The position numbers were made by a program, and so were the translations under genes. This document shows positions 1-4,896 of a stretch of DNA of 5,013 nucleotides, in pieces. The notes beneath the pieces are model-generated. The model searched no databases. It was not told where the DNA came from and worked only from the letters and a program-made list of their open reading frames with translations. Origin of the DNA: an uncultured Propionibacteriaceae bacterium (GTDB lineage: Bacteria; Actinomycetota; Actinomycetes; Propionibacteriales; Propionibacteriaceae); contig CAKZJI010000039.1 in NCBI GenBank assembly GCA_936941515.1, forward strand, positions 1 to 5,013, read 5' to 3'. The stretch's first letter is position 1; each line of letters opens with the position of its first letter.

Positions 1-539
1 ACCTGTGCGCCCACCGACCCTACGATCCCGACCACCGGCTCTGGAATCCCGAAACCGGCGGTGGCGCGGTCCTCGACCTGGGCGTCTACGTCGTCTCCAT
101 GGCGCAGGCCTTCCTGGGGACGGCCCGCGACATCCACTGCACCGGACGGTTCGCGCCGAACGGGGTGGAGTCGTCGGCGACGATGAACATCCAGTACGCG
201 GGCGGCGGTACCGCCGCGCTCACCTGCGGCTTCGACCTCCACGGCCCGGGCCGGATGGCCATCCATGGCACGAAAGGCTGGATTGAGATCGAGCCGCGGT
301 TCCATCACCCGACCACCATCTCAGTGCACCGATCTGGGGTGCTGCCGCGGATCGTCGAGGCCAAGCAGGTCGGCAGGGGCTACTCCCACGAGCTGATGGA
401 GGTCAGCCACCGGCTCCTGCTGGGCGAGACCGAGTCGGCGACGATGCCCCTGGCCGACACCGTCGAGGTGATGAGGGTCTTGGAGGAGTGCCTGACCCAG
501 CTCGGCCGCCCGCAGCAGGAGGCGCACGTCGCAATCTGA
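1..539 (+). CDS. Gfo/Idh/MocA family oxidoreductase, 5'-truncated by window edge
   Basis: This is the C-terminal 178 residues of a predicted NAD(P)-dependent sugar or polyol dehydrogenase; the first complete codon is at position 3. The N-terminal Rossmann nucleotide-binding half lies outside the window; family members usually have 320-350 residues. The visible part begins just before the conserved glycine-rich strand/helix GGGAVLDLGVYVVS (residues 19-32), a hallmark of the substrate-binding alpha/beta domain in the dihydrodiol-dehydrogenase-like branch. The typical beta-sheet follows, including HGTKGWIEIEP. The end has the family's closing pattern: GYSHELMEV, then a helix, then MPLADTVEVMRVLEE. 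The substrate cannot be read from this. It ends 10 nt from the convergent C-S lyase gene and is not in an operon with anything downstream. Family assignment is confident; specificity is unknown. Confidence 0.9.
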   Translation, partial: LCAHRPYDPDHRLWNPETGGGAVLDLGVYVVSMAQAFLGTARDIHCTGRFAPNGVESSATMNIQYAGGGTAALTCGFDLHGPGRMAIHGTKGWIEIEPRFHHPTTISVHRSGVLPRIVEAKQVGRGYSHELMEVSHRLLLGETESATMPLADTVEVMRVLEECLTQLGRPQQEAHVAI

Positions 540-542
540 GGG

Positions 543-554
543 GCTGAGCTCAGC
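543..554. repeat. 12-bp perfect palindrome between convergent stop codons
   Basis: GCTGAGCTCAGC is its own reverse complement. It sits between the oxidoreductase stop (537-539) and the C-S lyase stop (550-552 on the other strand), overlapping the latter. As RNA it could fold into a 4-bp stem with an AGCT loop on either strand. No T-run follows in either direction. A role as a short bidirectional terminator is possible, but the hairpin is weak. Confidence 0.3.
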
Positions 555-1668
555 GGAGTGAGGCCTCCATGCGGCGTACGCCCTCGGTGATGAGCTCTTT
601 CGACGTCGCCAGGTTCACGCGGATGAACTGTGTGGCTGACGGGTCGTAGTCGGTTCCCATGCCGAAACGCACCCGGCCCCGCGTGTGAAACACCTGGCCG
701 GCGTTGTCCAGGCCCAGTGGGGTGCAGTCCACCCAGGCCAGGTAGGTGGCCTCGGGAATGTGCCAGGTCAGCTGCGGCAGCCGACGGCTCAGCTCCTCGG
801 CGAAATGCACCTTGTTCGCGGCGATCTCGGATCGGGCCTCGTCCAGCCAGCCACGGCCGTGGGTCAGCGCCGTCGCGTGGGCCGCCACGCCAAGGTAGCT
901 GGCCTGCTCGGCGACAAAGCCGGGGAGCGCCCTGACGTGGCGGACGGCCTCGGAACCGGGGATGATCAACCCCGCCTTCATGCCCGCCAGATTCCAGGCC
1001 TTCGACGCGGCTGTCACTACGACGGCCCGCTCGCCGCCCGGAACCTTCCCGATCGGGGTGTGGGCGGAGCCTGACAGCGGCGCGTGGATCTCGTCGGAGA
1101 CCACCAGCACCCCGGATGCGTTGGCCAACTCCATCACCCTGGTCAGCTCCTCGGCCGTGAAGACCGTCCCCCAGGGGTTGTGGGGAGAGCACAGCAGATA
1201 GGCCGCGGGCCGCTCCCGCTCGAATGCGTCCGCCAGCGCCCCCAGGTCGAGGTGCCCGTCACCAGTCATCGGCACCTCGACAATGCGACGGCCCGTGGAC
1301 CGGCAGACGGCGCGGAACGGCGGATAGATCGGCGGGTTGATGACCACCGCGTCCCCCGGCTGGGTGGCGGCGAGCAGCGTCTCCCGCATCCCTGTGACGA
1401 CATCGCAGGCCAGGGACATCGACGCCGGGTCTGTCTCCCAGCCCCAGACGTCGTGCGCGAACCCGGCGAAGGCCTCCTGGTAGTCGGGAAGCTCCGGGTA
1501 GCCGGTGTCTCCTGCGGTGATCATCCGGGACAGGGTCTCGACGACGGCGGGGATCGGCCTTGCGTCCATCTCGGCAACGAACATCGGCAGTACGTCCGGT
1601 TCGAAGCGCGCCCACTTGATGGAGCGGCGCGTGCGGAGCTGGTCGAGGGGTATGTCGAAGATCGCCAT
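550..1668 (-). CDS. MalY/PatB family PLP-dependent cystathionine beta-lyase / aminotransferase
   Basis: A complete 372-residue fold-type I PLP enzyme; the family usually has about 385-395 residues. It is predicted to cleave C-S bonds (cystathionine or cysteine conjugates to a thiol, pyruvate and ammonia) in the cytosol. Visible landmarks are the N-terminal family signature SIKWARFEPDVLPMFVAEMD (16-35), NPPIYPPF with the cofactor-stacking Tyr115, SPHNPWG with Asn164, SDEIH with Asp192 contacting the pyridine nitrogen, ASKAWNLAGMK with the Schiff-base Lys223, and FIRVNLA with the carboxylate-binding Arg350. All catalytic residues are present. The start at 1668 matches the family N-terminus, but no clear Shine-Dalgarno precedes it: the bases just upstream are TAGACTCCCCCC. 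Translation may be leaderless or use a structured leader. E. coli MalY also represses the maltose regulon; nothing here shows such a role. A purely transaminating relative cannot be excluded. Confidence 0.93.
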   Translation of the reverse strand: MAIFDIPLDQLRTRRSIKWARFEPDVLPMFVAEMDARPIPAVVETLSRMITAGDTGYPELPDYQEAFAGFAHDVWGWETDPASMSLACDVVTGMRETLLAATQPGDAVVINPPIYPPFRAVCRSTGRRIVEVPMTGDGHLDLGALADAFERERPAAYLLCSPHNPWGTVFTAEELTRVMELANASGVLVVSDEIHAPLSGSAHTPIGKVPGGERAVVVTAASKAWNLAGMKAGLIIPGSEAVRHVRALPGFVAEQASYLGVAAHATALTHGRGWLDEARSEIAANKVHFAEELSRRLPQLTWHIPEATYLAWVDCTPLGLDNAGQVFHTRGRVRFGMGTDYDPSATQFIRVNLATSKELITEGVRRMEASLR

Positions 1669-1687
1669 GGGGGGAGTCTATTGCTGT

Positions 1688-1748
1688 GGGATCTCCGCAG
1701 TGGTCGATCCCGGCGAAGCCGGCCCTCAGTCTGTCCTGGAGGCCGGCT
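1688..1748 (-). promoter_or_regulatory. Cluster of overlapping inverted repeats in the C-S lyase leader
   Basis: Three inverted repeats overlap end to end. GGGATC/GATCCC occupies 1688-1693 and 1706-1711. CCGGC/GCCGG with a 3-nt loop occupies 1710-1722. AGCCGGCC/GGCCGGCT occupies 1717-1724 and 1741-1748, and its loop can extend the stem by CAG/CTG. On the minus strand the middle segment can pair with either its upstream or its downstream partner, so the stems are mutually exclusive, 20-80 nt before the C-S lyase start. That geometry resembles an attenuator or a protein operator, but no T-run terminator is present. The repeats are directly visible; a regulatory role is inference, and GC-rich DNA gives such pairs by chance. 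Confidence 0.35.
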
Positions 1749-1800
1749 GGGGGCGGTGGCCTCGGCCCCAGGTCTGAGCGGCGTAGTTCCCTGGGTGCGG

Positions 1801-1815
1801 ATATTGATCGAATAT
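1801..1815. promoter_or_regulatory. Operator-like AT-rich inverted repeat
   Basis: ATATT-GATCG-AATAT is a 5-bp inverted repeat around a 5-nt centre, strikingly AT-rich in a GC-rich surrounding. It ends 9 nt upstream of the possible -35 element of the rightward promoter and lies on the upstream side of the leftward C-S lyase gene. Its size and dyad symmetry suit a dimeric regulator. No specific regulator family is recognised. Confidence 0.35.
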
Positions 1816-1824
1816 GGTTTTCCC

Positions 1825-1854
1825 TTGCCGTTGCCGTTTCAAGCCCGTTAGGAT
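1825..1854 (+). promoter_or_regulatory. Possible sigma-70-type promoter of candidate small ORF
   Basis: TTGCCG (1825-1830) and TAGGAT (1849-1854) are spaced by 18 nt. They fit actinobacterial vegetative promoters loosely: TTGNNN for -35 and TANNNT for -10. A start site near 1861 would give a leader of about 40 nt before the ATG at 1902. The -35 hexamer is tandemly duplicated (1831-1836), but the second copy is too close to the -10 to serve. Confidence 0.4.
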
Positions 1855-1860
1855 TCATCC

Positions 1861-1876
1861 ACAGCAGTGATGCTGT
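1861..1876 (+). other. Short GNRA-capped hairpin at predicted 5' end of small-ORF transcript
   Basis: ACAGCA and TGCTGT form a perfect 6-bp stem closed by GTGA, a GNRA-type tetraloop. Flanking AGGA (1850-1853) and TCCT (1876-1879) could also pair. It coincides with the start site predicted from the promoter and lies 25 nt before the ATG, so it may be a stabilising 5' stem. There is no T-run, so it is not a classical terminator. Confidence 0.35.
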
Positions 1877-1901
1877 CCTGAAAAAGGGGAGGGAATTTGC
1901 T

Positions 1902-2048
1902 ATGGTTTTTTCGGATGAAGCCGGAGATGTCGCCAGACGTCCGAGAGGGCTTTTCTATTGGGGATATTTTATGGCGATGAGAATTCGCAAGAAGGTCATC
2001 CGTCTTCTCTCTTTTCGCCGCGCAAAAACTGAAGATGGTTTGCCGTGA
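1902..2048 (+). CDS. Candidate 48-residue cationic small protein, unknown function
   Basis: I do not recognise this protein. For it: a good purine-rich ribosome binding site (GGGAGGG at 1887-1893, 8 nt before the ATG), a plausible promoter 50-75 nt upstream, and an organised sequence. That sequence runs from an acidic start (SDEAGD) through an aromatic patch (GLFYWGYF, residues 16-23) to a strongly basic segment (MRIRKKVIRLLSFRRAK) that could form an amphipathic membrane- or nucleic-acid-binding helix. Against it: codon use is unlike the neighbours, with third positions often A or T and three AGA codons, whereas the flanking genes are strongly G/C-ending. It is therefore foreign, very young, or an accidental frame in AT-richer intergenic DNA. 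An in-frame extension upstream to 1686 exists but has no support. Internal starts at 1971 and 1977 are possible. Confidence 0.35.
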   Translation: MVFSDEAGDVARRPRGLFYWGYFMAMRIRKKVIRLLSFRRAKTEDGLP

Positions 2049-2276
2049 GAATTCCAGAGCGTAACAGGCGCTCGGCTCCTCCGGGTGTGTGTGATGGTGT
2101 TGCTGGGTGGGGTGCTGGCAATTTCGTCGCCGGTGATAATGAGCAGCGGCGACGGGAGATGACGCTTCTTGAGTCAGGGCCACAACCCCTGAAGTGGTGT
2201 CCAGCTTCATCTGGCGGCGCAGAGAAGAGAGAAGGCCGTGGCCTCTAGCGCAGGTTACGTTATACCCTTGGGCGGT
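2049..2276 (+). other. Structured intergenic leader upstream of DUF1707 gene
   Basis: No credible gene is seen in these 228 nt. Three inverted repeats follow one another. CGTCGCCG/CGGCGACG (2125-2132 and 2147-2154) is an 8-bp perfect stem extendable by T-G and T-A pairs, with a 14-nt loop. TCAGGG/CCCTGA (2174-2179 and 2187-2192) has a 7-nt loop. CCAG/CTGG (2201-2204 and 2211-2214) has a 6-nt loop. None is followed by a T-run. They could form a folded 5' leader or a small RNA, but no known riboswitch class was recognised. TACCCT at 2263-2268 fits an actinobacterial TANNNT -10 element 8 nt before the ATG at 2277, which would make that message leaderless. No matching -35 is evident. Confidence 0.45.
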
Positions 2277-2924
2277 ATGGCGGATGACTACATCAGGATT
2301 GGGGACGCCGAGCGCGATCAGGCGGTCGCGCGGCTCCAGGAATGTCATGTCGAGGGGAGGCTCACCGTCGATGAGTTGGATGAGCGTCTCCAGGCAGCGC
2401 TGAAAGCCAAAACCGGAGCAGACATCGACAAGTTGTTCACCGACCTGCCGGGAGGCTCCCCTCGGCGGGGGTCTGCGACGGAGCAGTCGTCAGCGGCCCC
2501 GGTGACGCCTGATGCCCCATACGCCTTCAACCCCTCGAACCCACCCATCAACGGGGGCTTCGGCGAGCAGCGATACCCCCAGGAACCCCCCGGAAACAAC
2601 CCCTGGTACACCAGTGTGTGGGTTTTCTGGGGAGCGGTCATTCTGGTCATGAGCTCGCGAGGGGCTCTCTGGTTCATCATCCCCCTGGTTCTCGTCGCGA
2701 TGATTGTCGGGAAAAAGATTGCGCATTCCCAAGGCAGGCGGCCGAGCCTCCCTCCATCTTCGCCGCGACAGCTCACGTTTGAGGAACGCGACCAGGTAAT
2801 GCGTGAGATCGCCGCTGGACGCAAGATCTCAGCCATCAAGATGTATCGCGAGATCACCGGGGCTGATCTGCGCACCGCGAAGTACACCATCGACGCCTGG
2901 GCGCGGGGAATTCCGGGAGCTTAG
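2277..2924 (+). CDS. DUF1707 membrane protein with C-terminal L7/L12-like domain
   Basis: A 215-residue protein of unknown function. Residues 7-58 form a DUF1707 domain, with IRIGDAERDQAVARLQ then HVEGRLTVDELDERLQAAL and TGADIDKLFTDLP, typical of actinobacterial membrane-associated proteins. A Pro/Gly/Asn-rich linker follows. Two hydrophobic stretches (about 113-127 and 130-145) are separated by SSRG and probably form a membrane hairpin. After a basic, proline-rich spacer, residues 167-209 (FEERDQVMREIAAGRKISAI, then KMYREITGADLRTAKYTID) resemble the helix-turn-helix core of ribosomal protein L7/L12's C-terminal domain. The ATG at 2277 was chosen because homologues begin a few residues before RIGDAER. 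The 13 codons upstream include rare ATA, and a TACCCT -10 suits a leaderless start. A GTG at 2238 behind a purine-rich stretch is the alternative and would give 228 residues. The N-terminal domain is secure; the C-terminal match is by eye. Confidence 0.85.
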   Translation: MADDYIRIGDAERDQAVARLQECHVEGRLTVDELDERLQAALKAKTGADIDKLFTDLPGGSPRRGSATEQSSAAPVTPDAPYAFNPSNPPINGGFGEQRYPQEPPGNNPWYTSVWVFWGAVILVMSSRGALWFIIPLVLVAMIVGKKIAHSQGRRPSLPPSSPRQLTFEERDQVMREIAAGRKISAIKMYREITGADLRTAKYTIDAWARGIPGA

Positions 2925-2963
2925 GGACTCAATGTCCATCGAGTCGCCAGGCTGTTGCCGCAT

Positions 2964-2977
2964 CGTCCTCCAGGACG
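2964..2977. terminator. Weak hairpin between convergent genes
   Basis: CGTCC-TCCA-GGACG is a 5-bp stem with a 4-nt loop. It lies 39 nt after the DUF1707 stop and 3 nt beyond the hydrolase stop on the other strand, and it is symmetrical enough to work both ways. There is no T-run, so at most it would be an unconventional terminator of the kind proposed for GC-rich actinobacteria. The call rests mainly on location. Confidence 0.25.
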
Positions 2978-2980
2978 TCA

Positions 2981-3721
2981 TCACCCGATCCAGCGTCCTC
3001 GGGACCTCCCTGGGCTGGGGGGATCGAGGATCCGCTCGGTGAAGCTCCAGAGGGCGGCTGCCACCTGGGCTGCATGGGTCATGGGGGCCAGATGGGTGGC
3101 GTGGGAAATGTGCACCAGCTGGGCCTCGGCTGCCAGCTGCAGGTAGCGACGCTCCGTGAGCCGCATCTGGTCGAACTGGCCGTTGAGCAGCAACACCGGA
3201 CAGTCGATGCGAGCCATCAGCGTGGACGGGCAGTCATCCATCACCGCCTGCCATGCGGCAGGAAGGGAGGCGTAGGCGCTGGCATCGGGGACCTGGTCCT
3301 CGCTGAGCCCGATCCAGCGGGCCACGACATCCCGAATGCGGCCGAGCCTGCTGTGATCGACTCGCTGCACCAGCCAGGCATACCCGCGATACACGTCGGC
3401 CAGCCGGCTCTGGGGGTCGCCGCTGGCGCCGATCAGCACTAGGCCGTCGAGGAGCTTCTGATGCCGGGCGGCGAAGGCGTATGCCAGATAGCCACCCAGG
3501 CTGTGCCCGGCCAGAATCACCCGCTGGGCGGCTGAGCGGCGCGCAACCGCCGCGCCGATCAGCTCCAACGCGGCCTCCGTGGTGAACGGCCGGTGGGCGT
3601 TGGAGCCGTGCCCCGGAAGGTCGAGAGGCAGCACGTCGGCATCCGGCAGCAGCCAGTCGTACCCGTCCCAGGCGCGGGCCGACGACAGCGACCCGTGAAC
3701 CAGCACGACGAGCGGACGCAT
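2981..3721 (-). CDS. Alpha/beta fold hydrolase
   Basis: A complete 246-residue cytosolic serine hydrolase of the alpha/beta superfamily, without signal peptide or membrane segment. Visible landmarks are VLVHGSLSSARAW (6-18) with the oxyanion-hole HG, LPLDLPGHGSN (31-41), the nucleophile elbow AGHSLGG with Ser74, the acid in LLLNGQFD (Asp184), and the catalytic histidine in HATHLAPM (His210). The triad is complete. Residues about 102-165 form a helical cap, as in esterases, C-C hydrolases and haloalkane-dehalogenase relatives. The substrate cannot be read. The last ~15 residues are a Pro/Arg/Gly-rich tail beyond the fold. The ATG has a modest AGGTAGG site 8 nt upstream. It lies 119 nt downstream of the TIM-barrel gene on the same strand and may be cotranscribed or independent. 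Confidence 0.9.
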   Translation of the reverse strand: MRPLVVLVHGSLSSARAWDGYDWLLPDADVLPLDLPGHGSNAHRPFTTEAALELIGAAVARRSAAQRVILAGHSLGGYLAYAFAARHQKLLDGLVLIGASGDPQSRLADVYRGYAWLVQRVDHSRLGRIRDVVARWIGLSEDQVPDASAYASLPAAWQAVMDDCPSTLMARIDCPVLLLNGQFDQMRLTERRYLQLAAEAQLVHISHATHLAPMTHAAQVAAALWSFTERILDPPSPGRSRGRWIG

Positions 3722-3840
3722 GGCATCAGCCTACCTGCCGCTGGCGAGAGGCAGCTGCTGCTCTCCCGTGCGCATTGATGGCGTCCTGGTGTGATCTGGA
3801 GCCGTGGTGATGCGAGCTATCGTCGCCCCTGACTACCCAG
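3722..3840 (-). other. Spacer between TIM-barrel and hydrolase genes
   Basis: These 119 nt hold no gene. A hairpin at 3746-3765 pairs GAGAG with CTCTC and CAG with CTG around a 3-nt loop and one bulged G. On the minus strand TAGGCT (TANNNT type) lies 6 nt before the hydrolase ATG and could be a -10 element, but no -35 accompanies it. Whether the hydrolase has its own promoter cannot be decided from sequence. Confidence 0.35.
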
Positions 3841-3851
3841 CTACAGCTGGG
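3836..3851 (-). terminator. Hairpin straddling the TIM-barrel stop codon
   Basis: CCCAGC and GCTGGG form a perfect 6-bp stem with a 4-nt loop, and the TAG stop (3843-3841) spans loop and stem. No T-run follows on the minus strand, so classical intrinsic termination is not supported. A U-less terminator or 3'-end stabilising stem is possible. Confidence 0.3.
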
Positions 3852-4839
3852 CTGCCGCCGCCAACAGCGTCTCTGCGCTGACAGCGAGTCCCTCCTCCTG
3901 CCCGTAGGCGGAGTCCTCGTGCTCAATGTTGATGTTGAGGTCCGGGTTGACTCGCTGTAGAGCGCGCAGGAACTCGGCCCAATATGCGACGTCATGGCCC
4001 TCGCCGACGGCGACAAACCGCCAGGCGGGATCCTCGGGCCAGGCATTGCACCAGAAGCCGATGCCCGTGGGAACCCTGCCCTCCGCCGACGCGGGCACCC
4101 GCGTGAACGATGTGTCCAACACACCCCGATAGCTGGCCCCGGGGAAGATCCGCGTGTCCTTGGCATGAACGTGCCCGATGTGACCGCCCAGCCGCGCGAT
4201 CACATCGAGGGGCTCCATCTGCTGCCAGAACAGGTGCGAAGGATCCAGATTGACGTAGATGCTGCTGGTGCCAGCCTCGGCAATGAAACGCTCGAAGGTG
4301 GGCACGTTGAAGATCACATTGTGGGGATGCAGCTCCCAACACACCTTCACGCCCCGCTCGGCCGCGAACCGGTCCACCTGCTGCCAGAACGGCACCAGCA
4401 GCGACCACTGGTAGTCCAGAATGTCCATGTCCACGCCGTTCCACGGGTTCACCACCCACGACGGATAACGCGCGTCCGGATCAGAGCCGGGGCAGCCGGA
4501 CATGGTGACGATCTCCTCGACCCCCAGCCGCGACGCCAACTCGATGGTCTTGTAGACATCCTCCGTGTGCTTCGGTCCGACACCTGGCAGCGGCGACAGG
4601 GGGTTGCCGGAGGCGTTCAGCCCCGACAGCCGCATCCCGCGACGCGCGAAGACATCCAGGTAGGCGGTGCGCGCGGCGGCGTTGCCGAGCAGCAGGTCGA
4701 CGTGGGCGTGCGGACTGGGGATGAATCCGCCGGCGTTGACCTCAGCCCCGGTCAGGCCGTTGGCCTTGAGGATGTCCAGGACCTCCTCAAGGGGACGGTC
4801 CTGCAGGCAGGCGGTGTATGCGCCATAGGTGAATGCCAT
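3841..4839 (-). CDS. Sugar phosphate isomerase/epimerase-like TIM-barrel protein
   Basis: A complete 332-residue cytosolic protein of the xylose-isomerase-like TIM-barrel family (AP endonuclease family 2 fold), related to inosose dehydratases and keto-sugar isomerases/epimerases. Visible landmarks are the first strand FTYGAYTACLQ, GLTGAEVNAGGF (28-39), LSGLNASGNPL (71-81), and the expected divalent-metal ligands: Glu169 in CWELHPHN, Asp199 and His202 in VNLDPSHLFWQQ, His225 in GHVHAKD, and Glu306 in NINIEHED. All are present, so an active metal-dependent enzyme is expected. The exact reaction is unknown. The start has a strong AGGAG site 6 nt upstream, embedded in the stop codon of the preceding minus-strand frame (TAGGAG), indicating translational coupling in an operon. 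That preceding frame looks like a Gfo/Idh/MocA oxidoreductase, a common partner in sugar or inositol catabolism. Confidence 0.92.
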   Translation of the reverse strand: MAFTYGAYTACLQDRPLEEVLDILKANGLTGAEVNAGGFIPSPHAHVDLLLGNAAARTAYLDVFARRGMRLSGLNASGNPLSPLPGVGPKHTEDVYKTIELASRLGVEEIVTMSGCPGSDPDARYPSWVVNPWNGVDMDILDYQWSLLVPFWQQVDRFAAERGVKVCWELHPHNVIFNVPTFERFIAEAGTSSIYVNLDPSHLFWQQMEPLDVIARLGGHIGHVHAKDTRIFPGASYRGVLDTSFTRVPASAEGRVPTGIGFWCNAWPEDPAWRFVAVGEGHDVAYWAEFLRALQRVNPDLNINIEHEDSAYGQEEGLAVSAETLLAAAAQL

Positions 4840-4845
4840 GGGGTT

Positions 4846-4850
4846 CTCCT
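4846..4850 (-). promoter_or_regulatory. Ribosome binding site of TIM-barrel gene, overlapping the upstream stop
   Basis: On the minus strand AGGAG lies 6 nt before the ATG and shares bases with the TAG that ends the upstream frame. It fixes the start at 4839 and implies that the upstream gene and this one are read from one message. Confidence 0.75.
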
Positions 4851-4896
4851 AGTCGATCTCAATGGTTGCGCCCCCAGCGGCGGCGCTGCGGGCGAT
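4849..4896 (-). pseudogene. 3' remnant of an upstream operon gene, probably Gfo/Idh/MocA oxidoreductase
   Basis: The minus-strand frame ending at TAG 4851-4849 reads AIARSAAAGGATIEID, which closely resembles the terminal helix and short strand that end many Gfo/Idh/MocA dehydrogenases. Its stop overlaps the ribosome binding site of the TIM-barrel gene, as expected for an intact operon junction. Going upstream, the frame meets a stop at 4917-4915, inside sequence that clearly codes for another protein on the opposite strand. Only about 16 residues of this gene therefore remain. The family call rests on a very short stretch; the existence of a coupled upstream gene is better supported than its identity. 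Confidence 0.4.

Larger units (their letters stand above)
1669..1901. other. Intergenic region between the divergent C-S lyase gene and candidate small ORF
   Basis: There is no convincing gene in these 233 nt. The C-S lyase-proximal part (1669-1800) is GC-rich and holds three overlapping inverted repeats. The part from about 1800 is AT-richer and holds a 15-bp inverted repeat, a possible sigma-70-type promoter facing right, and a short GTGA-capped hairpin. Each is listed separately. The promoter of the C-S lyase gene should lie here on the minus strand, but no well-spaced -35/-10 pair was recognised for it. Confidence 0.7.

Noticed and set aside
380..1192. 270-residue minus-strand frame over the oxidoreductase end and C-S lyase C-terminus
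   Set aside because: It is a shifted-frame shadow of two well-supported genes and has Arg/Gly-rich composition typical of GC-rich off-frames.
1825..1836. Tandem TTGCCG duplication as a possible tandem repeat or second promoter
   Set aside because: There are only two copies of a hexamer, and the second sits 12 nt from the -10, too close to act as a -35.
1084..1851. 255-residue plus-strand frame opposite the C-S lyase gene
   Set aside because: It is an antisense shadow: the minus strand has a full set of PLP-enzyme motifs, while this frame is rich in Arg/Gly/Pro with no domain.
2045..2248. 67-residue GTG-started plus-strand frame overlapping the small ORF stop by 4 nt
   Set aside because: The GTGA overlap is suggestive, but there is no good ribosome binding site, the composition is low-complexity without any motif, and the frame runs into the DUF1707 leader.
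1848..2348. 166-residue minus-strand open frame across the intergenic region and DUF1707 start
   Set aside because: It overlaps the DUF1707 coding start antisense, has histidine runs and no recognisable domain, and spans the rightward promoter and hairpins. It is best explained as a chance frame.
2907..2914. GGAATTCC palindrome near the end of the DUF1707 gene
   Set aside because: It lies inside the coding sequence and is short enough to be chance.
3726..4166. 146-residue minus-strand frame overlapping the TIM-barrel gene end
   Set aside because: It is an off-frame shadow of a gene with intact metal-ligand motifs, with Ser/Arg/Pro-rich composition and no ribosome binding site.
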